From: Ctenosaura bakeri
Taxonomy: Eukaryota > Chordata > Lepidosauria > Squamata > Iguanidae
Length of the DNA: 64,000 nt
Direction of reading: 5' to 3'
Assembly (NCBI GenBank): GCA_948474755.1
Contig: CAOLHI010000252.1
Location: 682,001 to 746,000 of the forward strand
Below, piece by piece: positions 34,960 to 45,795 of the stretch. The position numbers were made by a program, and so were the translations under genes. Position 1 is the first letter of the stretch; the number at the start of each line of letters is the position of its first letter. A model generated the notes under the pieces. The model saw nothing but the letters and a program-made list of their open reading frames with translations. It did not search any database and was not told the DNA's origin.

Positions 34960-35045
34960 CTCCTTTGTGTTTTTCAAGCAGTAACTGGATGGTCACCAGT
35001 CAAAGTGGCTTTAGCTCTGGATTTCCTGCATCAGCAGGAGATTGG
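34960..35045 (+). repeat. Old CR1 LINE 3' tip, opposite orientation
   Basis: GTTTTTCAAGCAGTAACTGG and ATTTCCTGCATCAGCAGGAG correspond to the sense CR1 3' end (compare 19490-19560). It faces away from the neighbouring antisense CR1 relic. Confidence 0.6.
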
Positions 35046-36629
35046 ACGAGAAGACATCAATGTAACTTTCAACGTAATGGTGCTCCCAGTGAGGATCCAG
35101 CATTCTTTGTGTTCTGAAAGGCAAGATGCTGCATTTGTTGTCAGTTTTGCCTACAGCTCTGAGAACAAAATGATTTTCACAGCTGTGTATCCAATGGTCA
35201 CAGTGATCTGGGATGTGGATCTAGTTTCCACATCCAGTGCAGCAGAATGTTACACTAATATTTTAACAACCTACATGATCCATAGCCATCTCCTTTCTTG
35301 CTTTATTCTGCTTTTGTGGAATTAAAGATCTCAAGCTCTTTTTTATTCCCTTGGTTTTTAATGTCGGCTTCAGATAAGATTATCTGCGTAGAAGGAATAA
35401 AGTTTCCCCAGTATTTTTATGGGGAGCTTGCTATAGTTACAGAAGGACTGCAAACGGAGCGGAGGGGAGGGAGAGAAGAAATTTAATGAGGCATCAGTTT
35501 TTGTAGGCTGGGCAGCAGTGATAATGCAGGTCTGATGGTGTGCTTGGCGGTGTAAAAATGTGCCACAGGGAATCAAGTCATGCAGCATATCGAGCGTTCT
35601 CACCGAGAACCATTATACCTGAAAGCTCGGGCTTTTCAATATGCCTCTATTCAGATGCATATTTCCATGCCAGATCTTTCAAAAGGCCTTTCCTTTGAAA
35701 TATGGGAAGATAATCATGCCTTTTGAAATGAATAGTGACTCCCCTGCCACTTTTGAAATCTTGATTCACAACCTTTCCACCAAATAATCTGAATTTAACC
35801 CTTTGTTATTGTGTATCATATATTCCCATGGTATTACTTCTTCATAGGTACCTAGACACACACAGACTGCAGCAAAGTGATACTCCAGATGGCACTGGCC
35901 GTCAAATGCGAGCTGATGTGAAGCCAACAAGGCATTCTGTCCTCACCTTTTCTGCCATTGTCCTGGGATATCTCTTGCTACACCCATTTGACATCAGAGA
36001 GCTTTCAGATGGCTTTATCAGTGTGCCAGAGATGAAGAAGACTGTCTGAGCCTTGATGTCTTGCAGCCCTGCCCGCAAAGTGATGGTTTCTAGGGAGCAC
36101 AAGAGAATGCTACTCTGAGAATGTGTGATTTCTTGTAGGAAGCATGAGTTATTGCTAGGAATTGTGTTGCCTCTTCTCAGCATCCTTACTTCTTTCTAGC
36201 CACCAAATGATGAAGTTCAGTGAAAAACTTTATACTCATCCTGCCTTTCAGCCTAATCTGTCTCATAGGGTTGTTTATAAGGGTCACGAGAAGGCAAAAG
36301 AAATCTATGTATGCAGCCTAAAGAGGAATTCAAATATGATAAATATGTAGATTTGTAATCTGGCTTCATCTGTGTACTTTCTTAAGCTTTGTGAGATAGA
36401 TACCAAGATACCTTGTTCCTCTGAAGTTTTGTTCACCTGATGAAGCCAACCGCATATGGAGATCGTAATTTTGGCATGCTGGTAGGGGCTCAGGTTTTCC
36501 CCAACCTTTGGGGAAATATACTGTTGGGAAGAGAACCCATGACTATTCAGGAAGAAGAGCTTCATCCTAAGATGCTGACTGATTTTTCTTGCCATTGTTT
36601 ACTTGCTAAAGAAGAACCCATATTCATCA
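35046..36629. other. Intronic, nothing recognised
   Basis: No repeat or gene identified. A 194-codon open frame running from 34741 into this stretch is a chance frame over CR1 relics. Confidence 0.4.
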
Positions 36630-37495
36630 TAGAATCATAGAAATCTAGAGTTGGAAGAGACCACACAGGCCATCCAGTCCAACTCCCTGCCATGCAGGAA
36701 CACCCTCAAAGCAATCCCGAGATGGCCATCAAGCCTCTGCTTAAAAACCTCCAAGGAAGGAGACTCCACTACACTCCCAGGCAGCAGATTCCACTGCCGG
36801 ACAGCCCTGACCATCAGGAAGTTCTTCCTGAGGTTCAGGTGGAATCTCCTTTCCTGCAGCTTGAATCCATTGCTCCTTGTCCTGGTCTCTGGAGCAGCAG
36901 AAAACAAACCCTCTCCTTCCTCTACGTGGCATCCCTTCAAATATTTAAACATAGCTATCATGTCCCCTCTTAACTTTCTCTTCTGCAGACTAAACATACC
37001 CAGCTCTCTGAGTCTATCCTCATAGGGCTTCATGGCTTCCAGGCCCCTCACCATTTTGGTCGCTCTTCTCTGGACTTGCTCCAGCTTGACCATGTCCTTC
37101 TTTAATTGGGGTGCCCAGAACTGGACACAGTATTCAAGATGGGGTCTAACCAAAGCAGAGTAGAGTGGTACCAGTACCTCCCTCGATCTAGACACAATAC
37201 TCCTATTGATGCAGCCAAGAATTGCATTGGCTTTCTTGGCTGCCACATCACACTGCTGACTCATGTTCAGCTTGTGGTCTATGAAGACTCCTAGATCCCT
37301 TTCACACGTACTGCTATCCAGCCACGTTGTCCCCCATCCTATATTTCTGTATTCCATTTTTTCTACCTAAGTGTAGGACCTTACACTTCTCTCTGTTGAA
37401 TTTCATTTTGTTCGCCTTGGCCCAGCTCTCCAACCTATCCAGGTCATTTTGAATTTTGATCCTGTCCTCTGGCATATTAGCAGCCCCTCCCAATT
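36630..37495 (-). mobile_element. CR1 LINE, 3' part of ORF2, comparatively young
   Basis: An uninterrupted 240-codon - strand frame (37357-36635) runs from [20 protein letters not shown] through [40 protein letters not shown] and [20 protein letters not shown] to the natural C-terminal stop. One extra T near 37326 breaks the frame upstream. The 3' end has CATAGAATCATAGAAATCTAG. The 5' end breaks off within the codons following the RT catalytic motif. Confidence 0.95.
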
Positions 37496-39117
37496 CATTC
37501 TTTCTCTCTTTGTCTGTCTGTCTGTCTCTCCCTCCCTGCCCTCCCTCCCGCAGAATCCTTTTGGTGAGACAGTTGATGTTCCATTAAGGTAGTTATCTCT
37601 TAACCTTGGACGAACTCATCTATTTTAGAAGCCCTTTTGCATTCTGAAAGCTCCCCTTTAAATGTAACAGGGCTGCTGCAGGGGCATTTAAGGATTAGAG
37701 GAAGCCCCCATAGTGCAGTAGGCCTCAGCTCAGATGTACAAGTCCTGTTGTGTTACAGGGACCTTTAGGACTCTGCTTAATTTTCATAGGTCCTGCTAGA
37801 ACTTAGCTGTATCATTGTGAATAGCACACTTTTGATTCTTTTCCCCTTACCATCTGTTGAAATTTTCCCTCATATTGTGTGAATGTCCAATGAATTAATA
37901 AACATTTTAACCACATTGATCTAATCCCCAGTAATTGAATATCAAAACCAGGCCAAGCATGCATTTATCCAGAGAGGACCTTTTAATCTTAGTAATTTTC
38001 TGTTTATCCTGGATTTTCTTGCATATGAGCTTGTTTGGGAATGCTTGGTAGTTGTGGTAATTGCTTTATTTTCGAAAAGGTAATATTTTGTTCTGGTTTT
38101 GTACAGTATAAATTGTTATAGGGTTCTGAATGTGTTCATTTCCCGTGCCATACTAAGTGACAGAAATAGATCTGCAAACTCTTCTCTCTCTTGTGAACAG
38201 CTCCATATGTAGAAGTGTTTCTCATAGAATTCAAATGCAACTTGGACAAGTTCTTGTGTAAATTTTAGCAAGAAAATTAAATACCATTTTTTTTTAAAAA
38301 AATGAAGTGGATAAATAGATGGGGTATATATTTGGGCTCTTACAGTATAGCGGTATATTGTATCTCCTGCGTAATCACTTCCAATATGAGTTATTCTTGT
38401 TTTTATAGAGTTCATCAGTCATTCTTCTTCTTTAGTTTCTATCCTTACAAGTGCAACATTTTCTAAATTCATGGAATTTTGCTCCTGGGCTGTTGCACAC
38501 CCTGAAATAAAACAGAGTATTCGTCATAGAAAACCAAAATGCAATTGTGAAGCCACTAAAGCCCCATAGAACTGTCCATCTGTAGTTTTGTTTAATTAGT
38601 TCAGGGGTATGCAAAATATGCCCCCCCGCGCTGGATCTTACCTGCTTCAGATTGTCCCAGACCATAATTACTCTGGAGAAAAGAAAAAGATAAGTTGCCC
38701 ATCCTGGAATTCATCCGTAAAGCTACTCTTGCAGTATTTAACATTTAAAGACACCGGGTTTTTTCTTCCCTAGCCCAAAGTGGACTTCCAATCAATTGGG
38801 GGGAGGGCATTTATTGCAAGCTATGGAGTACTTGGAAGGTCCTCCACAGACAGTTGACCCATGTGATCATCTAAGATTCCATCTCCTGATTTGTCTTCTT
38901 CCTGGCAGCCGGAGTTCATGGGGCATCTTGTAAAACAATGCAGTTGTGTACAGGTCCAGTTAGAAATGATGTGGAACAAGGGAAGAAGAGGGCAAACAAA
39001 GTCATCTCAGAAAGTATTTTAGGCAGGGAGACCACAGAGATGAACATCTGATTGAAAGCAACAGTGAAAGTGCCACCACAAAAAAGGTCTGGTTGCTCAT
39101 TGGTTCTAGGTAGGCAG
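37496..39117. other. Intronic, nothing recognised
   Basis: It begins with a pyrimidine-rich run (37496-37552, TCTG and CTCC units). Beyond that no repeat or coding signal is seen. Confidence 0.4.
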
Positions 39118-39195
39118 GTAGAACTGTCTCATACTAATGCTCCGTCAGAACCAGTATTGTCCACTCTGCCTGGCAGCAGCTTTCCACCCTAATGC
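39118..39195 (-). repeat. tRNA-derived SINE tail fragment
   Basis: AGAACTGTCTCATACTAATG and CCAGTATTGTCCACTCTGCC resemble the reptile SINE whose sense tail reads 'gtctgactcagtataaggcagc'. The sense copy at 54.3 kb shows the same family. Confidence 0.55.
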
Positions 39196-39237
39196 ATGAT
39201 CTGACATCTTTTCAATTGGGTATTCTTGAATGCTGTA

Positions 39238-39360
39238 GATGTAGAATCAAAGTTTTGGAAGGGCCCCACTGGCTACCTGGTGCAACATCTTGCTCGGTAC
39301 AGAAGCTCCAAGTATAGCAGGTAGATGCCTGGCCTCTTTTCTCTTACTCAACTCCACCTC
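39238..39360 (-). repeat. Old CR1 LINE 3' end, possible
   Basis: GTAGAATCAAAGTTTTGGAA followed by GGCCCCACTGG matches, with many changes, the CR1 3' tip of the diverged subfamily. Short and decayed. Confidence 0.5.
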
Positions 39361-40945
39361 TTCCTATAGATGCAGATATTAGGATCTGGGAAAGATTTAG
39401 CCAGGGTTTATTTCATTTATCTCAGTAAAAGGGACAGGCCATGTGTGGCAGTTGGTGAGGCAGTGGTGAATTGCTGGATCTTTCAGGTGAGGCTAGGGAT
39501 CTGTGCCATTCTTGGTGATCCTTTCTGTGGCTTAAATTTCTCAGGATTCTTCTGTGCATTTCGAAATATTCTTGACAACTCTGCAGTTTATAAAATAGCC
39601 CCATAGCTGAGATTTATGCACATGGCACATATCTGAGCATGCATCTTTGAGTGTGTGTGGTTTTCAGTGCTCGAAAAAGAACATGAATGGAAATACTGGC
39701 TTCACAGGGGGATGGTGGAGGGGAGAAGATACTTATAGAAGAGAGTGGGGAGGATTTCAGATGAATTACAGTAAACAGGTAAGTTTGGATGTTATTTGGT
39801 GGATAAAGTAACAATGGAAGCTGAAGGAAAGCTTGAGCAGGGAGGGGAGATAATTGAGTAACTGAGTGAAGGAATCATACTGAATACTGAATAGGAAACT
39901 GCCATAGAGATTAAGGGGTTTTCTTTTCCTTAAAAAGAAATCAGAGAAATGAACACAAAGAATAAAAGAAGCCGAGAAATAGATGATGGCTGAGTACTAA
40001 AGAAAGAGAACATGAGATCTCTGAAATAGAGAGCAGGGATTTTTGAGCCAGGAAGTGTTCACTGCAGAAGGTAGCAGAGTGGGGTTAGATGTGAATTTAA
40101 GCCAGGTAGATCTGGCATGGATTCTTAGAAGTGGGTGTCAGGTTGGGAGTGGGGAGAGATATGAAATATTTGCACAGCTGTTGAGAAGGCTGACCTTGAA
40201 ACAGTTCACCGTTGCTCATGGCAGAGAGGGTCACAGAAGTGCATGAATGGCTTTGGTTGCAGAGGATGTGGAGACACAAGTTTCAATGCCTTGCTGATGC
40301 TGTCGCCCCATGCTCTGTATTCCTTGTCATCTCTTTTCCTCTTCACTAAGCACGATCAAGCATGAGATGGGAATGCACGCCTTTGGTTGTGGCCATTCAT
40401 AAGTGTAGGCATCTCTTACACATAGAAGTGGATAGAATAGAAATGATCTGCAGAGTCCAAGTGAACTTCTCAGGGGAAAATACTCGTTAGGCATGGCTGT
40501 AGACCAGAGTGGGCAAACACTCCAGTTCCAGGGGCCAATTTTCTGACTACCAAAAACATCGAAAGAGAAAAAAAATCTAGGAATGATTATAAGTCTAATT
40601 TTGCTTTGGAAAAACAGATCTTTTTAATGTTAATGAACAGGGGGGCTGTCTGCAAGCTATTTAAAAGAGTAATTGCCGATCCCAGAGGCTTCCAGAGAGG
40701 CACTGTTGTCCTGTGCTGCCCCTGCCCTCCACCCAGGTGTTTCAGTTTGCCCTGGAATCCTGACTAAACCCTGACTAAAACAGGGAACACCATACATGCT
40801 TCCAAAAGGTTACTAGCCAAGATTTCTGAATTAAGTTGTCAGGACAGGCTGTTCCACTATATGTAATATAATCTGAGCAGTATGATTGCTGTTGATGTTA
40901 GCGATCACTAAAAGGTTTAGTAAATGAAGCAAGTTTGGGGATTTG
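39361..40945. other. Intronic, nothing recognised
   Basis: No repeat assigned. Purine-rich from 39700 to 40060 (AGAGA, GAAAG words), without tandem order. Confidence 0.4.
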
Positions 40946-41122
40946 CTGTTGTGTGCCTTCAAGTCATTTTGGACTTAGTGCAGCCCTTTCACAGGGTTTT
41001 CTGGGGCTGAGAGTGTGTGATGCACCCAACGTCATGCAATGGAATTCTATGGCCAAGTGGGGAACTGAACCCTGGTCTCCAGAGTTGTAATCCAGTACTG
41101 AAACCACTACACCTCACTGGTG
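40946..41122 (-). repeat. MIR-like tRNA-derived SINE
   Basis: In reverse complement: head with CTGGAGACCAGGGTTCAG, body, and tail GACTTGAAGGCACACAACAG (seen on + as CTGTTGTGTGCCTTCAAGTC). Slightly internally deleted. Confidence 0.8.
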
Positions 41123-42109
41123 TATTGGAGGCTAATTCTCTGTGGAATAATGTTCATCAGTGGCAAACTAATGTTCGTCAGAGTTGACTTCATTTCAGTA
41201 AAAAAAAATTAAATGAACCATTTTCAGGTGGTTTTAAATACACAGAATCATCTGGTGTCCTGTGGGAAAGAATTGAGTAGATGCCTGGCTTTCTTATGGA
41301 TGTGTCATTTTTGCTAATGTGCGCTCACAGTCTGGTGCGCCAGTATTATTGGAGAGGGAACAACTGCAAAGTTCTCACTTGCCAATTAAGCCTCCAGCAC
41401 TTTCTCAAAGCAACCTTCACAGTACTGAAGAATCACAATTATTAGTAACTTAGTAGGGATGGAATTTGCAATACTGTTATCACAGATGCAGGGCACTGAG
41501 GAAGAAAATGATGTAAATACAGCTGCCTTTGATCAGCATCCTGTCTTCAGTTCGATGTTTAAATATTGTTGTTCAGGTGAGAATGGGCTGAAGACTGGGA
41601 AGATTTGTATTAACAAAATGTGTTTCGATTGCATGCAGATTAGATGGCTGAGTGAAATCGCTACAGGGCTTGTGAAATAGGTGTGTGCTTTAATGAAAGC
41701 TTTTAGTTTTCTTTAGCGTCTCTAGATATTAGCCATTGAATGTTCTAATGGTGAAGTGAAGCGTCAGTACCTTTTAAGAGGGATTGCAGAGGGACTGTTA
41801 GGGTTGTTGGAAAAATTCGTTAGTTACTTCTGCTTGAGTGGTGGGCTTGGACAGTTGTTAGAATGTGTTCACACCTTGGAAGAAGGGTGTATTCCTACAA
41901 ATCATAGGAAAGATTAAAAAAAAACCCTAGTACATATTAGGATGGGGTGAGTGTGGCTTAATGAAATGGTGCATGAGCTCCTTCTTTATACAGAGAAAAT
42001 GGCTGGTTGAGATAGAACATCTTAAAACAGAAGTGCTGTTGCTCAGTTGAAAGGCAGATCAAAGAAAAGAGATTCAGCCTGTTCTTTCACTCTACTTGAA
42101 ATGGCAGGT
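41123..42109. other. Intronic, nothing recognised
   Basis: No repeat, exon or structure could be named. Confidence 0.4.
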
Positions 42110-43256
42110 TTGCAGTTTGGGTGTACTCCTAGATTTAACCCTAAACCTGGATTCCCAAATCTCAGCGGCAGCTAGGAGTGCTATAACCCTGGTGGCGAGG
42201 GAGCCCTGGTGGCACAGTGGTTAAATGTGAGTACTGCAAGCCACAAGGTTGTGAGTTCGATCCTGCTGGGCTCCAGGTTGACTCAGCCTTCCATCCTTCC
42301 GCAGGTCGGTAAAATGAGTACCCAGCTTGTTGGGGGCATGTATAGAAATACATGCTATTTGTAAGTTGTTCGCCGCCTCGATCCATATGGAGAGGCGGGA
42401 TACAAATAAATAATAATAATAAAAAAAAATAACACAAAGTTAATGCGCCAGTTGTACCCATTCCTCAAGATGTTTGAGGCCACTGTGACACATGCTTTAG
42501 TTAAACTCTGTTTGGATACTGTGGTGTGCTCTATATGAGGAATGTTTGAAAAATGTGTCTGGTCCAAAATGCTACAGCCGGACTCTTGGCCAGGAGTGGT
42601 GGCGTGGAACATACAATTCCTCTTTTGCTCCACTTTCCAGACAGTTCACAGTACTTGTACAGCCTGTAAAGCTAGAAGGACTGGTAGCACACAATGGAAG
42701 GGCTCATTGGAAGAATAAAACCATTTTTTCCAACACCCTGAGACTTTGTGTCTTCCCTCTTTCCCCACCATAAAACCTTGGATTCAGGCTGCCTGAAAGA
42801 CTATGTTTTCATGTATAAGCCTGCCTAGGTCTTACAATATACAGGAGAGTCCCTTCTCTTAGTCCTGCCATCTTCAGACGTATGTTTCCTGCAGGCCCAA
42901 AGAAGGGCCTTTTCAACTGGTCACCTTCAGATTATAAATCTCCCTTCAAAATGAGTTTGGGTTAGCTATCTCCTTCTTACTCTTTCTCTGCCAGACAGAG
43001 TTATTTCTGTTCTGGCATGCCTTCAGCAACTGTTGGCCTGATGCAGTCTTGATGTTCTGAAAGGGTGTGCTGAACTTTTGACTATGTTACTGCTTATTGT
43101 TTGGAAACTCTTTTAATTTGTGTGTTAATAGTATAATTGGCTTAACTTATATTTTAATTTCTTGTGGATTTTTTTGGGAAATTATTTAATTATGCTGTAA
43201 AGTTCTTTGCATTCCATCCATGGGAGAAAGGCAGGGTATAAATCAAACAGATAAAG
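42110..43256 (+). repeat. L2-like LINE, 3' end, interrupted by a SINE
   Basis: Before the SINE, GGGTGTACTCCTAGATTTAA and GCAGCTAGGAGTGCTATAAC fit the RT-downstream part of the ORF2. After it, GTTAATGCGCCAGTTGTACC, THALVKLCLDTVVCS-like frames and the AFSVA-like block at about 42905 continue. The 3' terminus (43194-43256) reads GTAAAGTTCTTTGCATTCCA, GGAGAAAGGCAGGGTATAAA, ending ATAAA. Confidence 0.7.
42188..42429 (+). repeat. tRNA-derived SINE with L2-like tail (copy 3), head partly doubled
   Basis: A box TGGCACAGTGG, B box GAGTTCGATCC, body GGTCGGTAAAATGAGTACCC, tail GAGGCGGGATACAAATAAAT. The first 10 or so bases of the head (CCCTGGTGGCG) occur twice, at 42187-42197 and again at 42204. ATAAC at 42183-42187 and 42429-42433 may be the target duplication. 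Inserted in an L2-like LINE. Confidence 0.88.
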
Positions 43257-45457
43257 CAGAAGAAACTGTGGCCCATTCAATGGGCTTTGGAAAGTTCTTG
43301 TGCAAACTCCTCTCCTTCTAAATAGAGTCTTACCTTTGCGATTGGTAGTTGCACTTGGGTATACATTTTTGGCCACCAGAGCTCATAAACGGTTAAGTAC
43401 ACAGTTTTAGGTTATGATGCCACAGGACCTCATATTGAAGAGAAGGAAGACACTGTCCCTTTGGGAAGTTGGGTTTGGTCCAGCAAATTTGAAATGGGAT
43501 AGTGTATGGATGAGCAGCCTGTTTTTGTGAAATGTAGTGAGACCTCTCAGATTCTGGTTTATTATGATAACCTTTTATCAGCTTGGATTACATGGGATCT
43601 TTTAGCACTTTTGCTGACTGAACATCTTCAGATTATTTCTAATTTAGGTTAGAAATGCACATGTGTATGCACATGTATGCATAAACACACACAGACTTTC
43701 TGATTTTCTATAAACTGGCAAGACAGCTGATCCTATAACATTGTGCATGAACTTATTTTCTTACACTAAAGTTTTACAGCATTTTTGTTGTAGTCCTAAC
43801 ACCTACGTTCCCAAGTTTCCCAAGTTTATAGGACTGATTCCTTCTGTGGGAGGGAGGAACTCTCTGGTACATGACACACAGAGGTTGGATTTTGTTTTCT
43901 TTTACAAATGGTCATACTAATTGTGGGTAGGGGAGGATTTCTAGGAGTTTCAAAAATGGCTTTTCTAAACTCTGATACCATATTAGAAGCTGGTTGAGTG
44001 TAGTGGCTTTGGTTCCCCGTGTATTTTTAACCATGTCTTTGCACATCTTGAAAAAGAGGAGTGCACTTCAGTATGAAGCATTATTTAAGCATAAACAAGT
44101 ATTTGAGTATGAACCAGTATTGACCTATTGGGATAGTATAATGTGGCTGGGAGCAATGATCTTGAAACAAATAGGAGAGAGGCAAAGTGTCCTGGATCTC
44201 AACAAAGTGATGGGAACAGGGGAAGAATAAAAGGAATAGGAGATGAAAAACAGTGGCCAGACAAAAGAGGTTTAGGATGAGGACTACAGAACTTTTGCCA
44301 CTACTGATAGTCCCTTTCCCACCTCAATCTAAAAAATTTTATTGGAGGTTGAGAATACTATACACTTCACTATGAACTCTGGCTGCTAAAACACATTCAT
44401 TTCTGATTTTGTGGGGTTTCCCTGGAGTTTCCTTCTAGAGCTTCAGCCAGAGTTTAGTAGTGGTTGTGAGCTTGAGGATTAGTCTTTGCCTGATATCCCC
44501 AAAGTTCCAGGTTCAGTAATTGCTCCATTTTCAAGTCCCATCAGGATGAAAGAGGTTAGGTTATTTAATCTGTTGCTGTCTGACAACATCCTTCCAGGTA
44601 ATGTAGAAGAAACATGGATTTAATATTCCACTGCAAAGGCGTTTGCAATAACTGCATGCATCACATTTTCCTCATTAGTTTTGCCTTTATTGTGTCAACA
44701 TACAATTTTATAATGTACTGTAAGATGAAAATTGCTGTAAAATTGGCTTGTCTTTGTATTTATAAGGCAGAAACAAAACTGCAGCAACTGTGGGGAAATT
44801 TTTTTTTTTTTTTAAAAAAAAATACTCAGACTGTTCCCTGCAAATAAGAAGACCCATCTACTTCTGTTTTGTGATGGCTGCTGTGCTGGAAAGTTGGATT
44901 TGTCAGTGGGCCTTGGAAAGTTTCCCCTCCTGTTACACCAAAAGAAAGTCTAGTTCCCTGCTTCGCAGGCTATCCAATGTGAAGGACCAGCAATATTTTT
45001 CCCAGTGTGCAAGGGACTGGTATCATATTCATGACAATTGTCTTGGTTTTTTCTTTTCTTTCCTGGAACCTTAATAGAGACCAGCGGCTAATGGCTCTGG
45101 GATTGGCATTGGTCCAGGGACTGCCACTTTGAGTATTACCAGTCTAGTTGACACTGTGCAAAATTTTGGATACCAGTAATTCATCTTGCAAGCTACATCT
45201 AAAATTGGGAATACTACAGAACTGGCTTCCGACACAATATACCAATGGTGATTCCAAAAGACCATTTACACACAGTCTATTATTTGTTGTCCATAATGCC
45301 ACTACGTTTCTGTTCTGGTGGGATGGTAGGCGTTTGCAAAGCAAGAGACTACAGGATTCTAATGATTCTAATGCTACTGATAGGGTCTCCCACACTATAT
45401 AAGCTTTTGTTAAGGAGCCAGATTAAATGTACCAAATGGCTACTGGAGAGCAGGAAG
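43257..45457. other. Intronic, nothing recognised
   Basis: A T15A8 run lies at about 44800-44821. No gene or repeat family was recognised. Confidence 0.4.
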
Positions 45458-45458
45458 T

Positions 45459-45527
<69 letters not shown>
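45458..45527. repeat. Compound microsatellite (TG)n(AG)n(ACAG)n
   Basis: About twelve GT units, then ten GA units, then seven ACAG/CAGA units in direct succession, followed by CGATCTCTCGGAG. Confidence 0.95.
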
Positions 45528-45619
45528 GATCTCTCGGAGACAACAGCAGTAGCACTTTAGCTAGCTCCAAAAAAGTTAGTACTGTGCAGAGGTAGGCATT
45601 GGTAAACCTTATATTTAAC

Positions 45620-45795
45620 ATTTGTTTTTGTGTGCCTTCAAGTTACAGCAAAGGGGTTTCTTTGGCCAGATTTGTTCAGAAAAGGTTTGCCATTGCCTTC
45701 CTGTTATGCTGCGAGAGTATGATTTGCCCAAGGCTACTCAGTGGCTTTCTGAGCAGGGATTTGAACCCTGGTCTCTCGACATCCTAATCCAATGT
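45620..45795 (-). repeat. MIR-like tRNA-derived SINE
   Basis: The + strand shows TGTGTGCCTTCAAGTTACAG, CAGATTTGTTCAGAAAAGG, TTTGCCATTGCCTTCC and GGATTTGAACCCTGGTCTC, all complementary to the family consensus seen at 60.4 kb. Confidence 0.8.

Noticed and set aside
34741..35325. Novel 194-residue protein gene
   Set aside because: The first 60 codons are antisense CR1 and a second CR1 tip follows; no splice context, promoter or domain. Kept only as a low-interest finding.
40501..40560. hAT transposon terminus
   Set aside because: GAGTGGGCAAACACTCC recalls such ends but no inverted partner or flanking duplication was found.
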